A stretch of DNA of 29,292 nt from Nocardioides sp. GTDB lineage: Bacteria; Actinomycetota; Actinomycetes; Propionibacteriales; Nocardioidaceae. The stretch spans positions 1-29,292 of the forward strand of contig JAPSKJ010000005.1 in assembly GCA_031177735.1 (NCBI GenBank), given 5' to 3'. The position numbers and the translations under genes were made by a program. The notes under the pieces are model-generated. The model was not told the origin of the DNA. It saw nothing but the letters and a program-made list of their open reading frames with translations, and did no database searches. This document shows positions 16,913 to 27,185 of the stretch, piece by piece. The first letter of the stretch is position 1. Every line of letters begins with the position of its first letter.

Positions 16913-17485
16913 ATGAGCCTGCGCCCCCTCCTGGCTGCGACAGCGCTGCTGGGCGCCTCGGCCACGCCGGTCGTGCTCGCGCCACCCGCGGCGGCGCTCT
17001 CGTGCGTCCCACGACACCTGGTGATCGAGGACGTGTCGCAGGTGTTCACCGGCCGGATCACCGACGCCGACGCCGGACGCATCCTGGTCGAGGTCGAGCA
17101 GGTACGCCGTGGGCCGGCCCTGACGCGGGTGTGGCTGCCCGTCGACCTGCCGGAGTGGACGGCCTGGGCGGGCGAGGACGGCACCATCCCGGACGGGTAC
17201 TCCTCGCCGCACACCTGGCTCTTCGCCCGGCTCGACGACGGCAGCGTGAACGCGTGCACGGTGTGGCCCGTCAACCGCGGTCGACCGCCGCACCCGCCCG
17301 AGACCAGCCCGACCCCCACCGCGGGCCTGCCCACCGAGGCGGCCTCGCCCAGCCCGGGGGCGCCGGCGCCGGCACCCGGTGATGCGCCGTCCCGGCTGGC
17401 CGGCGTGGCGGCCGCGGCCGGCGGGCTGGCGACGATGTTCGCCGTGGTGATCCTCCTCGCACGTCAGCGCCGCCGCGGACCCTAA
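16913..17485 (+). CDS. Secreted protein with C-terminal membrane anchor, unknown function
   Basis: A 190-aa protein. ATG 16913 is chosen because it puts an export signal at the very N-terminus (SLRPLLAATALLGASATPVV, ending near AAA). An in-frame ATG at 16859 would place 18 polar residues in front of it. The mature region of about 100 residues has three Cys (near LSCVPR and VNACTVWP) and a VFTGRITDADAGRILVEVEQ segment that looks like a small beta fold. A Pro/Ala-rich linker then leads to one C-terminal helix and a basic stop (RQRRRGP). There is no LPxTG sorting motif. It should face outward, held by that helix. I do not recognise a named family. Confidence 0.75.
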   Translation: MSLRPLLAATALLGASATPVVLAPPAAALSCVPRHLVIEDVSQVFTGRITDADAGRILVEVEQVRRGPALTRVWLPVDLPEWTAWAGEDGTIPDGYSSPHTWLFARLDDGSVNACTVWPVNRGRPPHPPETSPTPTAGLPTEAASPSPGAPAPAPGDAPSRLAGVAAAAGGLATMFAVVILLARQRRRGP

Positions 17486-17530
17486 AACCAGAGGCAGAGC
17501 GTCGGTCCGGGCGCGTAGCGTGCGTAGACG

Positions 17531-20500
17531 ATGACCGACACGATCACGCTCGGGCCCCCACCGGTCTCGACGCCCCCCAGCACGCCGCCTGACGACCCCT
17601 CCCGCCGGGTGGACTGGCGCCGGCTCAAGGGCCCGGTCGCCGGCATCGCGCTGACCGCCTCGCTCCTCTCGACCATCGGTCCCGCGGTCGGCTCGCTGAT
17701 CGCCGGGCGCCTCTCCGCAGGACCGACCGGCGAGCTGGTCCTCCTGCTCGCGATCGCCGTGGTGGGTGGATCGCTCCTCGACATCGCGGGCCGGGTCATC
17801 TGGTCCGGTGTGGTCGACCAGGCCGAGGGCCGGCTGCGGGAGGACCTGCTCGCGGCCGCGCTGCACCAGCCGCTCTCGGCGCTCAACGAGCAGGCGGTGG
17901 GGGAGATCCTCGACCGCGTCGACGACGACACCCACGAGGTCGGCACACTGCTGCGCCTGCCGATGTGGTTCACCATCCGGGCGCTCTTCGGCCTGCTGCC
18001 GATGTGGATCGTCGCCGGCATCACCTGGTGGCCGTCCTGGTTCGTCTTCCCCGTCTTCGCCGGCCTCACCGCGTGGTCGATCCGCCCGCTGCTCGGAGAG
18101 ATCGCTCGGCGCAAGGTGGTCGAGGAGATGGCCTGGACCGACCACGCCGCCGGCCTCGAGGAGGGCATCGCCGGCCGCGACGACCTCCGCACCAGCCTCG
18201 GCCAGGCCTTCGTCATCCGCAGGGTCGCCCGGCTCGCCTCGGCGGTGCACACCGCGTTCGAGCGCGTCGTCCTCATCGAGGCGCGGCTGACCCGGCGCGC
18301 CGGCGTGCTCCTGCACGCCCTGCTCGCCGGCGCGGTCGTCCTCGGCGCCTACCTGGTCAGCGCCGGCACGCTGTCGGTGCCGCAGCTGGTGACCCTGTTC
18401 ATGGTCACCGCGATGTTCGTCGGCCAGATCGACCAGATGGCCCACCGCCTGCCCGACCTCCAGGCGGGCCTCGGCGCGCTCATGCGGATCCGGCAGCTGC
18501 TCGAGGTCGAGCCCGAGCCGGTCGGCGGCGCACCGGTGCCGCCGGGCCGGCTCGACCTGGAGTTCCGTGACCTGCACTTCTCCTACGACGAGGGCAGCTT
18601 CGCCCTCTCCGGCGTCTCGCTCCACGTGCCGGCCGGCCAGACGATCGCGCTGGTGGGCCGCACCGGGTCGGGCAAGTCGACGCTGGCCTCCCTCATCTCG
18701 CGGGCGCTCGAGCCCGAGCCGGGCACGGTGCTCGTGGGCGGGGTGGACGTCTGCGACCTCGACCTGCAGCGGCTGCGCGCTGCGGTCGGCACGGTCACCC
18801 AGCGCACCGAGATCATCGCCGGCACGCTCGCCGACAACATCACGCTCTTCGACGACGAGGCGCGCGAGCGTGTCGACGCGGCGGTCGACGAGCTCGGCCT
18901 CACCGACTGGGTGGCCGGGCTGCCGCAGGGTCTCGACACCCTGCTCGGACCGGGCGGCACCCGTCTGTCGGCGGGGGAGGAGCAGCTGGTCGCCTTCGCC
19001 CGGCTGCTCGTGCGCGACGTCGAGGTGGTCGTCCTCGACGAGGCCACCGCCCGGATGGACCCTCTCACCGAGGCGCGGGTCGTGGCAGCAGCGGAGCGGT
19101 TGCTCGCGCGGCGTACCGGTGTGATCGTCGCCCACCGGCTGAGCACCGTCGAGCGTGCCGACCTGGTCGCCGTGCTCGACCACGGACGGGTGATCCAGTT
19201 CGGCACCCACGCCGAGCTGGCCGCGTCCCCCGGCCGCTTCCGCGTGCTCCTGGAGGCCAGCGCCGACCACACCGCCGCGGTGAGCGCCGCGGTCGCCGAC
19301 GACCCCGACTCCGACGCGGTGGGCGGCCGCCGTCGGGTGGCCGCGCCTCCCGAGCGGCCCCCGGTGCCCGAGGGGCCCAGCCTGGCCCGCGGCATCGCCC
19401 ACGCGATCTCGGTGCGGCCGTGGTGGGGCGCCTGGTCGGTCGTGCTGTTCCTGCTCGCCAGCCTGTTCGCGGCCCAGGGCGCGGTGTCCGGCTGGGTGTG
19501 GGGGATGCTCGTCGAGGACCTGCGCGCGGGCGAGCAGCCCAGCGGCCTGGTGGTGGCGCTGGTGCTCATGCTCATCAGCGCGCCGCTGCTGATCTCCGAC
19601 GCGGTCTACCGCTATCCCCGCTGGTGGGTCGAGGTGCTGCTCCGGTCGCGGATGGCGGTGCTGGTCGGACAGACCCGCCCTCGCCGGCTCGAGCGCACGC
19701 CCCCGGGCGAGGTGGTCGCCCGGGCGATGGACGCCGACCGTTTCGCGAGGTACGCCGACCGCTGGGTCGACTTCACCAACGCGATCCTCATCGCCGTGGT
19801 GACCATGGTGGTGGCCGGCACCGCGCTGGCCGGCGGCGTCCTCGTGGCGGTCATGGTCTCCGCCGCCCTGGCCTCCGCGATCGGTCGCCCGATCGCGGGC
19901 CGGTCGGCGGCGAAGTCCTCGGCCGCCCGCGCCCGGTTCGGCCGCGCGCTGGTGTCGTCGCTGGAGTCGGCGCGCACGGTGAAGCTGGCCGCCCGCACCC
20001 CGCAGGTCCACGCTCACCTGCACCGGGTCGACGGTGGCCGGGTGCGGGCCGCGGTCTTCGAGCACCGCGTCCAGGCGCTGCTCGACGGCATTCCGATGGT
20101 GATGGTCCAGCTCGGCGTGGTCACCGCCTGGGCGGCGTACCTGTGGGGTGTGTGGGGCCTGGCCACGGCGCTGCTGGTCGCCAATGCCGTCAACGGCTTC
20201 GACTGGTTCGGCCGCGTGGCCGGTGCGGTCGTGACCGAGGCGCCCGGCACGCGTGCCTGGCAGCAGGTGATGAGCGCCTACGCCGGCGGCACCGACCTGA
20301 TGGACCTGCCCCAGGGCGTCGACCTCGTCAGCGGCGACGCGCCGGCGCCGCAGTCGCCGGCACGCACGCCGCTCACGCGCCTGGAGGTCTCCGGCCTCAC
20401 CGCGATCCACGATGACGGCACGATCGGCGTCAGCGGCGTCGACCTCACCGTCGAGGCGGGCGAGCTGGTCCTGCTGCTCGGGCAGGTCGGCTCCGGCAAG

Positions 20501-21052
20501 TCGAGCCTGCTCTCCGCCCTCGCCGGCCTGGTCGACCACCACGGCTCGGTCCGCTGGAACGGCGAGGAGGTCGACGACGCTGAGGCGTTCCTGCGTCCCG
20601 CCCAGGTCGCCCACGTGGCGCAGGTGCCCAGGGTGCTGTCCGGCAGCTTCACCGACAACGTCCAGCTCGGCTTCGACCGGCCCTTCCGCGGGCCGGTCTC
20701 CGACGCCCGGCTGGAGTCGGACGTCGCCGAGGCCGGCGGACCGGACGCGGTCGTCGGCCACCGGGGTGTGCGCCTCTCGGGCGGCCAGGTCCAGCGCCTC
20801 GCACTGGCTCGCGCCCTGGCGACCGAGTCCGAGCTGCTGCTCGCCGACGACGTCTCCAGCGCGCTCGACGCCGCCACCGAGATCGAGCTGTGGGACAAGC
20901 TCCGCGCGCGCAAGGCCACCGTCATCGGAGCCACCTCCAAGCGAGCCGCTCTCGCCCTGGCGGACCGGGTGGTGGTGCTGGTCGACGGCGAGGTCGCCGC
21001 GACGGGTCACTGGTCCGAGCTGGCCGGTGAGTGGGGACACCTGGCGGGCTGA
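17531..21052 (+). CDS. Single-chain ABC exporter (TMD-NBD-TMD-NBD) with one consensus and one degenerate ATP site
   Basis: An 1173-aa protein in which two ABC half-exporters are joined. TMD1 is about 35-300. NBD1 has Walker A GRTGSGKST (376-384), signature LSAGE (479-483), Walker B with D503-E504, and the switch H535. After a linker, TMD2 is about 620-910. NBD2 has Walker A GQVGSGKSS (984-992), signature LSGGQ (1082-1086), Walker B ending in D1106-D1107 instead of Asp-Glu, and T1135 where the switch His belongs. Since each ATP site combines one Walker set with the other NBD's signature, the site with NBD1 Walker motifs plus LSGGQ is intact, and the site with NBD2 Walker motifs plus LSAGE is degenerate. 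This is the pattern of asymmetric exporters. The substrate is unknown. ATG 17531 lacks a clear ribosome site; TAGCGT (17516-17521) could be a -10 box of a near-leaderless message. Confidence 0.93.
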   Translation: MTDTITLGPPPVSTPPSTPPDDPSRRVDWRRLKGPVAGIALTASLLSTIGPAVGSLIAGRLSAGPTGELVLLLAIAVVGGSLLDIAGRVIWSGVVDQAEGRLREDLLAAALHQPLSALNEQAVGEILDRVDDDTHEVGTLLRLPMWFTIRALFGLLPMWIVAGITWWPSWFVFPVFAGLTAWSIRPLLGEIARRKVVEEMAWTDHAAGLEEGIAGRDDLRTSLGQAFVIRRVARLASAVHTAFERVVLIEARLTRRAGVLLHALLAGAVVLGAYLVSAGTLSVPQLVTLFMVTAMFVGQIDQMAHRLPDLQAGLGALMRIRQLLEVEPEPVGGAPVPPGRLDLEFRDLHFSYDEGSFALSGVSLHVPAGQTIALVGRTGSGKSTLASLISRALEPEPGTVLVGGVDVCDLDLQRLRAAVGTVTQRTEIIAGTLADNITLFDDEARERVDAAVDELGLTDWVAGLPQGLDTLLGPGGTRLSAGEEQLVAFARLLVRDVEVVVLDEATARMDPLTEARVVAAAERLLARRTGVIVAHRLSTVERADLVAVLDHGRVIQFGTHAELAASPGRFRVLLEASADHTAAVSAAVADDPDSDAVGGRRRVAAPPERPPVPEGPSLARGIAHAISVRPWWGAWSVVLFLLASLFAAQGAVSGWVWGMLVEDLRAGEQPSGLVVALVLMLISAPLLISDAVYRYPRWWVEVLLRSRMAVLVGQTRPRRLERTPPGEVVARAMDADRFARYADRWVDFTNAILIAVVTMVVAGTALAGGVLVAVMVSAALASAIGRPIAGRSAAKSSAARARFGRALVSSLESARTVKLAARTPQVHAHLHRVDGGRVRAAVFEHRVQALLDGIPMVMVQLGVVTAWAAYLWGVWGLATALLVANAVNGFDWFGRVAGAVVTEAPGTRAWQQVMSAYAGGTDLMDLPQGVDLVSGDAPAPQSPARTPLTRLEVSGLTAIHDDGTIGVSGVDLTVEAGELVLLLGQVGSGKSSLLSALAGLVDHHGSVRWNGEEVDDAEAFLRPAQVAHVAQVPRVLSGSFTDNVQLGFDRPFRGPVSDARLESDVAEAGGPDAVVGHRGVRLSGGQVQRLALARALATESELLLADDVSSALDAATEIELWDKLRARKATVIGATSKRAALALADRVVVLVDGEVAATGHWSELAGEWGHLAG

Positions 21053-21099
21053 CCCGCCGCGGTCGGGAGACGGCGATGCGCGGCCCCGCCGGATCGCTA

Positions 21100-21122
21100 T
21101 GCGGACCAGGGAATAGTCCGCA
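21100..21122. promoter_or_regulatory. Inverted repeat TGCGGAC-N9-GTCCGCA before the MFS gene
   Basis: Two perfect 7-base arms (21100-21106 and 21116-21122) lie 21 bases before the MFS start and 47 bases after the ABC gene stop. The AT-richer centre (GGGAATA) and the closeness to the start suit a repressor operator. A terminator for the ABC gene is the alternative. Confidence 0.45.
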
Positions 21123-21143
21123 CCCCGGGCCGGTTGGACCTGC

Positions 21144-22361
21144 GTGACTGCCACCGACGCACCCCTGCATGTCGATGACCAGCCGCTGAGCACCGGTCGC
21201 GTGACCCTCGCCATCCTGGCGCTGGCGATCGGCGGGTTCGCGATCGGCACCACCGAGTTCATGACGATGGGTGTCCTCCCGCAGATCGCCGAGGGCGTCG
21301 ACATCTCGGTGCCGACCGCCGGCCACGTGATCTCCGCCTACGCCGTCGGCGTCGTGGTCGGGGTCCCGATCCTCGCCTTCCTCGGCGCCCACCTCCCGCG
21401 CCGGCCGATGCTCCTCGGCCTGATGGGCGTGTACGCCGTCTTCAACCTGCTCTCCGCGATCGCGCCCAACTACGAGGTGCTCATGGCGGCGCGGTTCCTC
21501 GACGGCCTCCCGCACGGCGCCTACTTCGGGGTGGCCTCGCTCGTCGCGGCCGGCCTGGTCACGGCGGAGCGCCGCGGCCGGGCGGTCGCGAGCGTCATGC
21601 TCGGCCTGTCCGTGGCCAACGTGGTCGGCGTGCCCGCCGCGACCTGGCTGGGCCAGCACGTGGGCTGGCGCGCGACCTACGTCGTCGCTGCCGTGCTCGC
21701 GCTCATCACCGTGGCGCTCGTCGCCGCGGTGGTGCCCAACACGCCGGGCAACCGGGAGGCGACCGGGCGCAGCGAGGCCCGCGCCTTCTTCACCAACACC
21801 CAGGTCTGGCTGACGATGGTCGCCGGTGCCGTCGGCTTCGGCGGTCTTTTCGCGGTCTACTCCTACATCGGCAAGATCGTCCCCGACGTCGCCGGCCTCG
21901 CCGAGAGCACCGTGCCGGTCTTCGTGCTGGCACTCGGCCTCGGCATGGTGGTCGGCACGGCCGTGGCCGGCGAGCTGGCCCGCTGGTCGGTCTTCCGCAC
22001 GCTGCTGCTCTTCAGCGTCGCCTCCGTGGTGATCATGGGCGTGGTGTGGCTGGCCGCGCCGCACGGCTGGCTGTTGCTCCCGGCCGTCTTCTTGACCACC
22101 ACCATCGGCTCGGTGGTCGCGGTCAACCTGCAGATCCGGTTGATGGACGTCGCCGGCGACGCCGTCACCCTCGGCGCCGCGATGAACCACGCCGCGCTCA
22201 ACATCGCCAACGCCCTCGGCGCGTGGCTCGGCGGCGTCGTCATCGCGTGGGGCTACGGCTACCGCTCGACCGCCCTGGTGGGTGGGGGACTGGCGGTCCT
22301 CGGCGTCGTGATGCTGCTGTGGAGCGCAGCGGTGCACCGGCGCACTCCCGCTCGGGCCTGA
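21144..22361 (+). CDS. MFS transporter, DHA1/AraJ-like exporter
   Basis: A 405-aa major facilitator with 12 predicted membrane helices. The first helix region reads GFAIGTTEFMTMGVLPQIAEG, the hallmark start of the DHA1 sugar-efflux/chloramphenicol-type exporters (AraJ, Cml). The loop after helix 2 (GAHLPRRPMLLGLMG) is the MFS signature loop, and ARFLDGLPHGAYFGVASLVA is the usual helix 4 region. It should export small molecules by proton antiport; the substrate cannot be told. The start is GTG 21144, with GGA about 6 bases upstream. It may be controlled by a repressor at the inverted repeat 21100-21122, but no regulator gene is adjacent. Confidence 0.9.
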   Translation: MTATDAPLHVDDQPLSTGRVTLAILALAIGGFAIGTTEFMTMGVLPQIAEGVDISVPTAGHVISAYAVGVVVGVPILAFLGAHLPRRPMLLGLMGVYAVFNLLSAIAPNYEVLMAARFLDGLPHGAYFGVASLVAAGLVTAERRGRAVASVMLGLSVANVVGVPAATWLGQHVGWRATYVVAAVLALITVALVAAVVPNTPGNREATGRSEARAFFTNTQVWLTMVAGAVGFGGLFAVYSYIGKIVPDVAGLAESTVPVFVLALGLGMVVGTAVAGELARWSVFRTLLLFSVASVVIMGVVWLAAPHGWLLLPAVFLTTTIGSVVAVNLQIRLMDVAGDAVTLGAAMNHAALNIANALGAWLGGVVIAWGYGYRSTALVGGGLAVLGVVMLLWSAAVHRRTPARA

Positions 22362-22368
22362 GCGCGCC

Positions 22369-22408
22369 CCGCCGGCGCCGGCCGGCCGGTCAGGGCGCCC
22401 GCCGGCGG
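22369..22408. terminator. Possible GC-rich terminator after the MFS gene
   Basis: CCGCCGGCG (22369-22377) is the exact reverse complement of CGCCGGCGG (22400-22408), just after the MFS stop. The 22-base loop is long and no U run follows, so this is a weak call in GC-rich DNA. Confidence 0.3.
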
Positions 22409-22435
22409 CGGAGCCGAGTGGCGAGATGAACCCGC

Positions 22436-22455
22436 TGCGGGGTGCGCGCCCCGCA
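22436..22455 (+). promoter_or_regulatory. Stem-loop in the trpS leader
   Basis: TGCGGGG (22436-22442) pairs with CCCCGCA (22449-22455) over a 6-base loop, ending 11 bases before the GGAG ribosome site of trpS. It could affect translation. No T-box features are visible. Confidence 0.35.
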
Positions 22456-22472
22456 TCGGCGAGAATGGAGCC

Positions 22473-23510
22473 ATGTCCGTCAGCCCCACTCCCGCGGCGC
22501 GGCCGCGGATCCTCTCCGGGATCCAGCCGACGTCCGACACCATCCACCTCGGCAACTACCTGGGTGCGGTGCGGCAGTGGGCGGCGCTGCAGGACGAGTT
22601 CGAGCCGTTCTTCTTCATCGCCAACATGCACGCCATCACCGTCGAGCACGACCCCAAGGCGCTGCGCGAGCGGTCGCTGCGCTCGGTGGCCCAGCTGCTG
22701 GCGGCGGGCGTCGACCCGGAGAAGTCGGCGATCTTCATGCAGAGCCACCTGCCCGAGCACGCCCAGCTGGCGTGGGTGCTGCAGTGCCTGACCGGCTTCG
22801 GTGAGGCGCGCCGGATGACCCAGTTCAAGGACAAGTCCGCCAAGCTCGGTGAGGGCAACGTCGGCGTCGGCCTGTTCACCTACCCGATGCTGATGGCGGC
22901 CGACATCCTGCTCTACCGGCCGGCGTACGTCCCGGTCGGGGAGGACCAGCGTCAGCACCTCGAGCTGACCCGTGACCTGGCCCAGCGGTTCAACCACCGC
23001 TTCAAGAAGACCTTCCGACTTCCCGAGCCCTACATCCCGCAGGCCACCGCGAAGATCATGGACCTCCAGGAGCCGACGGCGAAGATGTCGAAGTCGGCGT
23101 CCAGCCCCAGCGGCCTGATCGACGTGCTCGACGAGCCGAGGGCCACCGCGAAGAAGATCATGAGCGCGGTCACCGACTCCGGCGCCGAGGTGGTCTTCGA
23201 CGAGGAGAAGAAGCCCGGCGTCAGCAACCTGCTCACCATCTACTCCGCGCTCTCCGGCCGCTCCATCCCCGAGCTCGAGGAGCAGTACGCCGGCCGTGGC
23301 TACGGCGACTTCAAGAAGGACCTCGCCGAGGTGGTGGTGGAGTTCGTGACGCCGTTCCGTGACCGCACGTTCGCGCTGCTCGAGGACCGTGACCACCTCG
23401 ACCAGGTGCTCGCTCGGGGCGCGGAGAAGGCCGGCGCGGTCGCTCGCGCCACCCTGCGGGACGTCTACGACCGGGTCGGCTTCGTGCCGCCCGTTCCGGT
23501 CGCCCAGTAA
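22473..23510 (+). CDS. trpS: Tryptophan-tRNA ligase
   Basis: TrpRS charges tRNA-Trp with tryptophan using ATP. The protein has 345 aa, as usual for bacterial enzymes. The class I signatures are present: the HIGH-type motif TIHLGN (23-28) after GIQPTSD, and KMSKS (204-208). Between them are the family segments FFFIANMHAIT, FGEARRMTQFKDKSAK and YPMLMAADILLY, then VPVGEDQRQHLELTRD, which read tryptophan and the adenylate. ATG 22473 has GGAG only 2 bases upstream, a short spacing, but no better start exists. The 2H phosphoesterase gene follows after 10 bases. Confidence 0.97.
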   Translation: MSVSPTPAARPRILSGIQPTSDTIHLGNYLGAVRQWAALQDEFEPFFFIANMHAITVEHDPKALRERSLRSVAQLLAAGVDPEKSAIFMQSHLPEHAQLAWVLQCLTGFGEARRMTQFKDKSAKLGEGNVGVGLFTYPMLMAADILLYRPAYVPVGEDQRQHLELTRDLAQRFNHRFKKTFRLPEPYIPQATAKIMDLQEPTAKMSKSASSPSGLIDVLDEPRATAKKIMSAVTDSGAEVVFDEEKKPGVSNLLTIYSALSGRSIPELEEQYAGRGYGDFKKDLAEVVVEFVTPFRDRTFALLEDRDHLDQVLARGAEKAGAVARATLRDVYDRVGFVPPVPVAQ

Positions 23511-23520
23511 GGTCGCAGTC

Positions 23521-24045
23521 GTGGTCACGATCGGCGTCGCCGTCGCCATCCCGGAGCCGTGGGCAACCCAGCTCCAGGACTACCGCGCGGCCGTGGGTGA
23601 CGAGACCGCCTCCCGGATCCCGACGCACATCACCCTGGTGCCGCCCACCGTCATCGCGCCCGAGGTGCTGCCCGACGTCGAGGCGCACCTCGAGGCGGTC
23701 GCGGCCACCGTCGACGCGTTCGAGGTGCACCTGCGCGGCACCGGCACCTTCCGGCCCGTCTCGCCGGTGGTCTTCGTCGCGGTCGTCGAGGGCATCTCCC
23801 AGTGCGAGCAGCTGGCCGGCGCCGTCCGCAGCGGACCCCTCGACGTCGATCTCAGCTTCCCCTACCACCCGCACGTGACGGTCGCCCACGACCTACCCCA
23901 GCAGGCGCTGGACCGTGCCTTCGACGAGCTGGCCGCCTTCGAGTGCCGCTTCGACGTCGTCGAGTTCCACCTCTACGTGCACGACGAGCGCGCGGGCTGG
24001 CGGCCGACCCACGACTTCGCCCTCCGCGCCAGTGCTCGCCGCTGA
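23521..24045 (+). CDS. 2'-5' RNA ligase-like 2H phosphoesterase
   Basis: A 174-aa protein of the 2H phosphoesterase (LigT-like) superfamily. The two H-x-T motifs that give the family its name are present: HIT at 36-38 (SRIPTHITLVPPT) and HVT at 118-120 (YHPHVTVAHDL). Length and motif spacing fit a complete single-domain enzyme acting on 2',3'-cyclic phosphate or related RNA ends. The physiological substrate is not known for most members. The start is GTG 23521, 10 bases after trpS, with AAGG upstream, so it is probably co-transcribed with trpS. Confidence 0.88.
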   Translation: MVTIGVAVAIPEPWATQLQDYRAAVGDETASRIPTHITLVPPTVIAPEVLPDVEAHLEAVAATVDAFEVHLRGTGTFRPVSPVVFVAVVEGISQCEQLAGAVRSGPLDVDLSFPYHPHVTVAHDLPQQALDRAFDELAAFECRFDVVEFHLYVHDERAGWRPTHDFALRASARR

Positions 24046-24087
24046 GCGCGTCCGCCCAGGCAGTTCCCACCGGAGGAGAGCAACCGC

Positions 24088-24306
24088 GTGAAGCTGGAGA
24101 AGAAGCACGGCTGGTTCCTGGTCGGCGTGGCCGTCTGGAACTTCCTCACCTGGGCGATGTTCGCCAAGAACCTCTACGAGGCGCACTCCTCGGGTGAGGA
24201 CCGCCCGCAGGGCTACTGGATCGCCCACAGCGTGCTCATCGTCGTCAACCTCGGCCTCGGCGTGGTCTTCGCCCGGCTGGGTGCTCGGGCCCTCCGCAGC
24301 CGCTGA
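24088..24306 (+). CDS. Small SCO4848-family membrane protein
   Basis: A 72-aa protein with two membrane helices (about 8-26 and 43-65) around a polar loop (NLYEAHSSGEDRPQG). It starts at GTG 24088 behind a strong GGAGGAG site (24072-24078). The opening KLEKKHGWFLVGVAVWNFLTW and the location near trpS and sdh genes fit the SCO4848 family of Streptomyces and relatives. Function unknown. A strong hairpin follows. Confidence 0.8.
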   Translation: MKLEKKHGWFLVGVAVWNFLTWAMFAKNLYEAHSSGEDRPQGYWIAHSVLIVVNLGLGVVFARLGARALRSR

Positions 24307-24330
24307 CGGCGAAACCCCTCCGCATGCGAC

Positions 24331-24360
24331 GAGGGCCGCTCCCCGTGGGGAGCGGCCCTC
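24331..24360. terminator. Bidirectional hairpin terminator
   Basis: GAGGGCCGCTCCCC (24331-24344) and GGGGAGCGGCCCTC (24347-24360) are perfect inverted repeats between the SCO4848-type gene and the convergent sdhB gene. The stem of about 13 pairs should end transcription from both sides. Confidence 0.88.
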
Positions 24361-24381
24361 GCTTGCGTCGAACGTGGTGCG

Positions 24382-25124
24382 TCAGCGGCCCTGCTTGAGC
24401 GCGGTGCGCAGGTCCTTGTTGAGCTGGGAGATCACGTCGAGCGGGATCTCCTTCGGGCACGCCGCGGCGCACTCGCCGATGTTGGTGCACCCGCCGAAGC
24501 CCTCGTGGTCGTGCTGGCCGACCATGTCGACCACGCGGGAGTAGCGCTCCGGCTGCCCCTGGGGCAGCTCACCGAGGTGGGTGATCTTCGCGCCCAGGAA
24601 CAGCGAGGCGGAGCCGTTGGGGCAGGCCGCCACGCAGGCACCGCAGGCGATGCAGGTGGCCACGTTGAAGGCGCGCATCGCCTTGTCCCGAGGCGCCGGC
24701 ACGGAGTTGGCCTCGGGTGCCGAGCCGGTGTTGGCGGAGATGTACCCGCCGGACTGGATGATCCGGTCGAACGCGGAGCGGTCGACGACGAGGTCCTTGA
24801 GCACCGGGAACGAGGCGGCGCGCCACGGCTCGACGGTGATGACGTCGCCGTCCTTGAACGAGCGCATGTGCAGCTGGCAGGTGGTGGTCACCTCGGGGCC
24901 GTGGGCCTGTCCGTTGATCATCAGCGAGCACGTGCCGCAGATGCCCTCACGACAGTCGGAGTCGAAGGCCACCGGCTCCTCGCCGGAGGTGACGAGCTGC
25001 TCGTTGAGCAGGTCGAGCATCTCCAGGAAGGACATGTCCGCCGACACGCCATCGAGCTCATAGGTGTGCATGGCCCCGGCCGACGTGGCGTCCGCCTGGC
25101 GCCAGATCTTGAGCGTCAGCTTCA

Positions 25125-25125
<1 letters not shown>
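24382..25125 (-). CDS. sdhB: Succinate dehydrogenase iron-sulfur subunit
   Basis: The 247-aa subunit passes electrons from the flavin of SdhA to the membrane quinone site. The [2Fe-2S] cluster ligands are C58, C63, C66 and C83 (CREGICGTC plus a later Cys). The [4Fe-4S] and [3Fe-4S] clusters use C158, C161, C164 and C168 (CIACGACVAACP) together with C213, C219 and C223 (CTNIGECAAACP). The start ATG 25125 shares one base with the sdhA stop (TAATG), so translation is coupled; longer in-frame options run back into sdhA. The three-gene set without a separate SdhD points to the Sdh1-type enzyme of actinobacteria. Confidence 0.96.
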
Positions 25126-27173
<2,048 letters not shown>

Positions 27174-27185
27174 CGAGTGGGTTCC

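Noticed and set aside
17400..17485. Cell-wall sorting signal at the C-terminus of the secreted protein
   Set aside because: The Pro-rich linker, hydrophobic helix and basic tail are present, but there is no LPxTG-like motif before the helix.
16871..21304. Very long minus-strand open frame (1477 codons)
   Set aside because: It is antisense to the ABC exporter with intact Walker motifs and has the His/Arg/Asp-rich composition of a shadow frame.
22362..22472. T-box or Trp attenuator upstream of trpS
   Set aside because: The leader is short, and I find no AGGGUGGNACCGCG-type T-box sequence or run of Trp codons. Only a simple stem-loop is visible.
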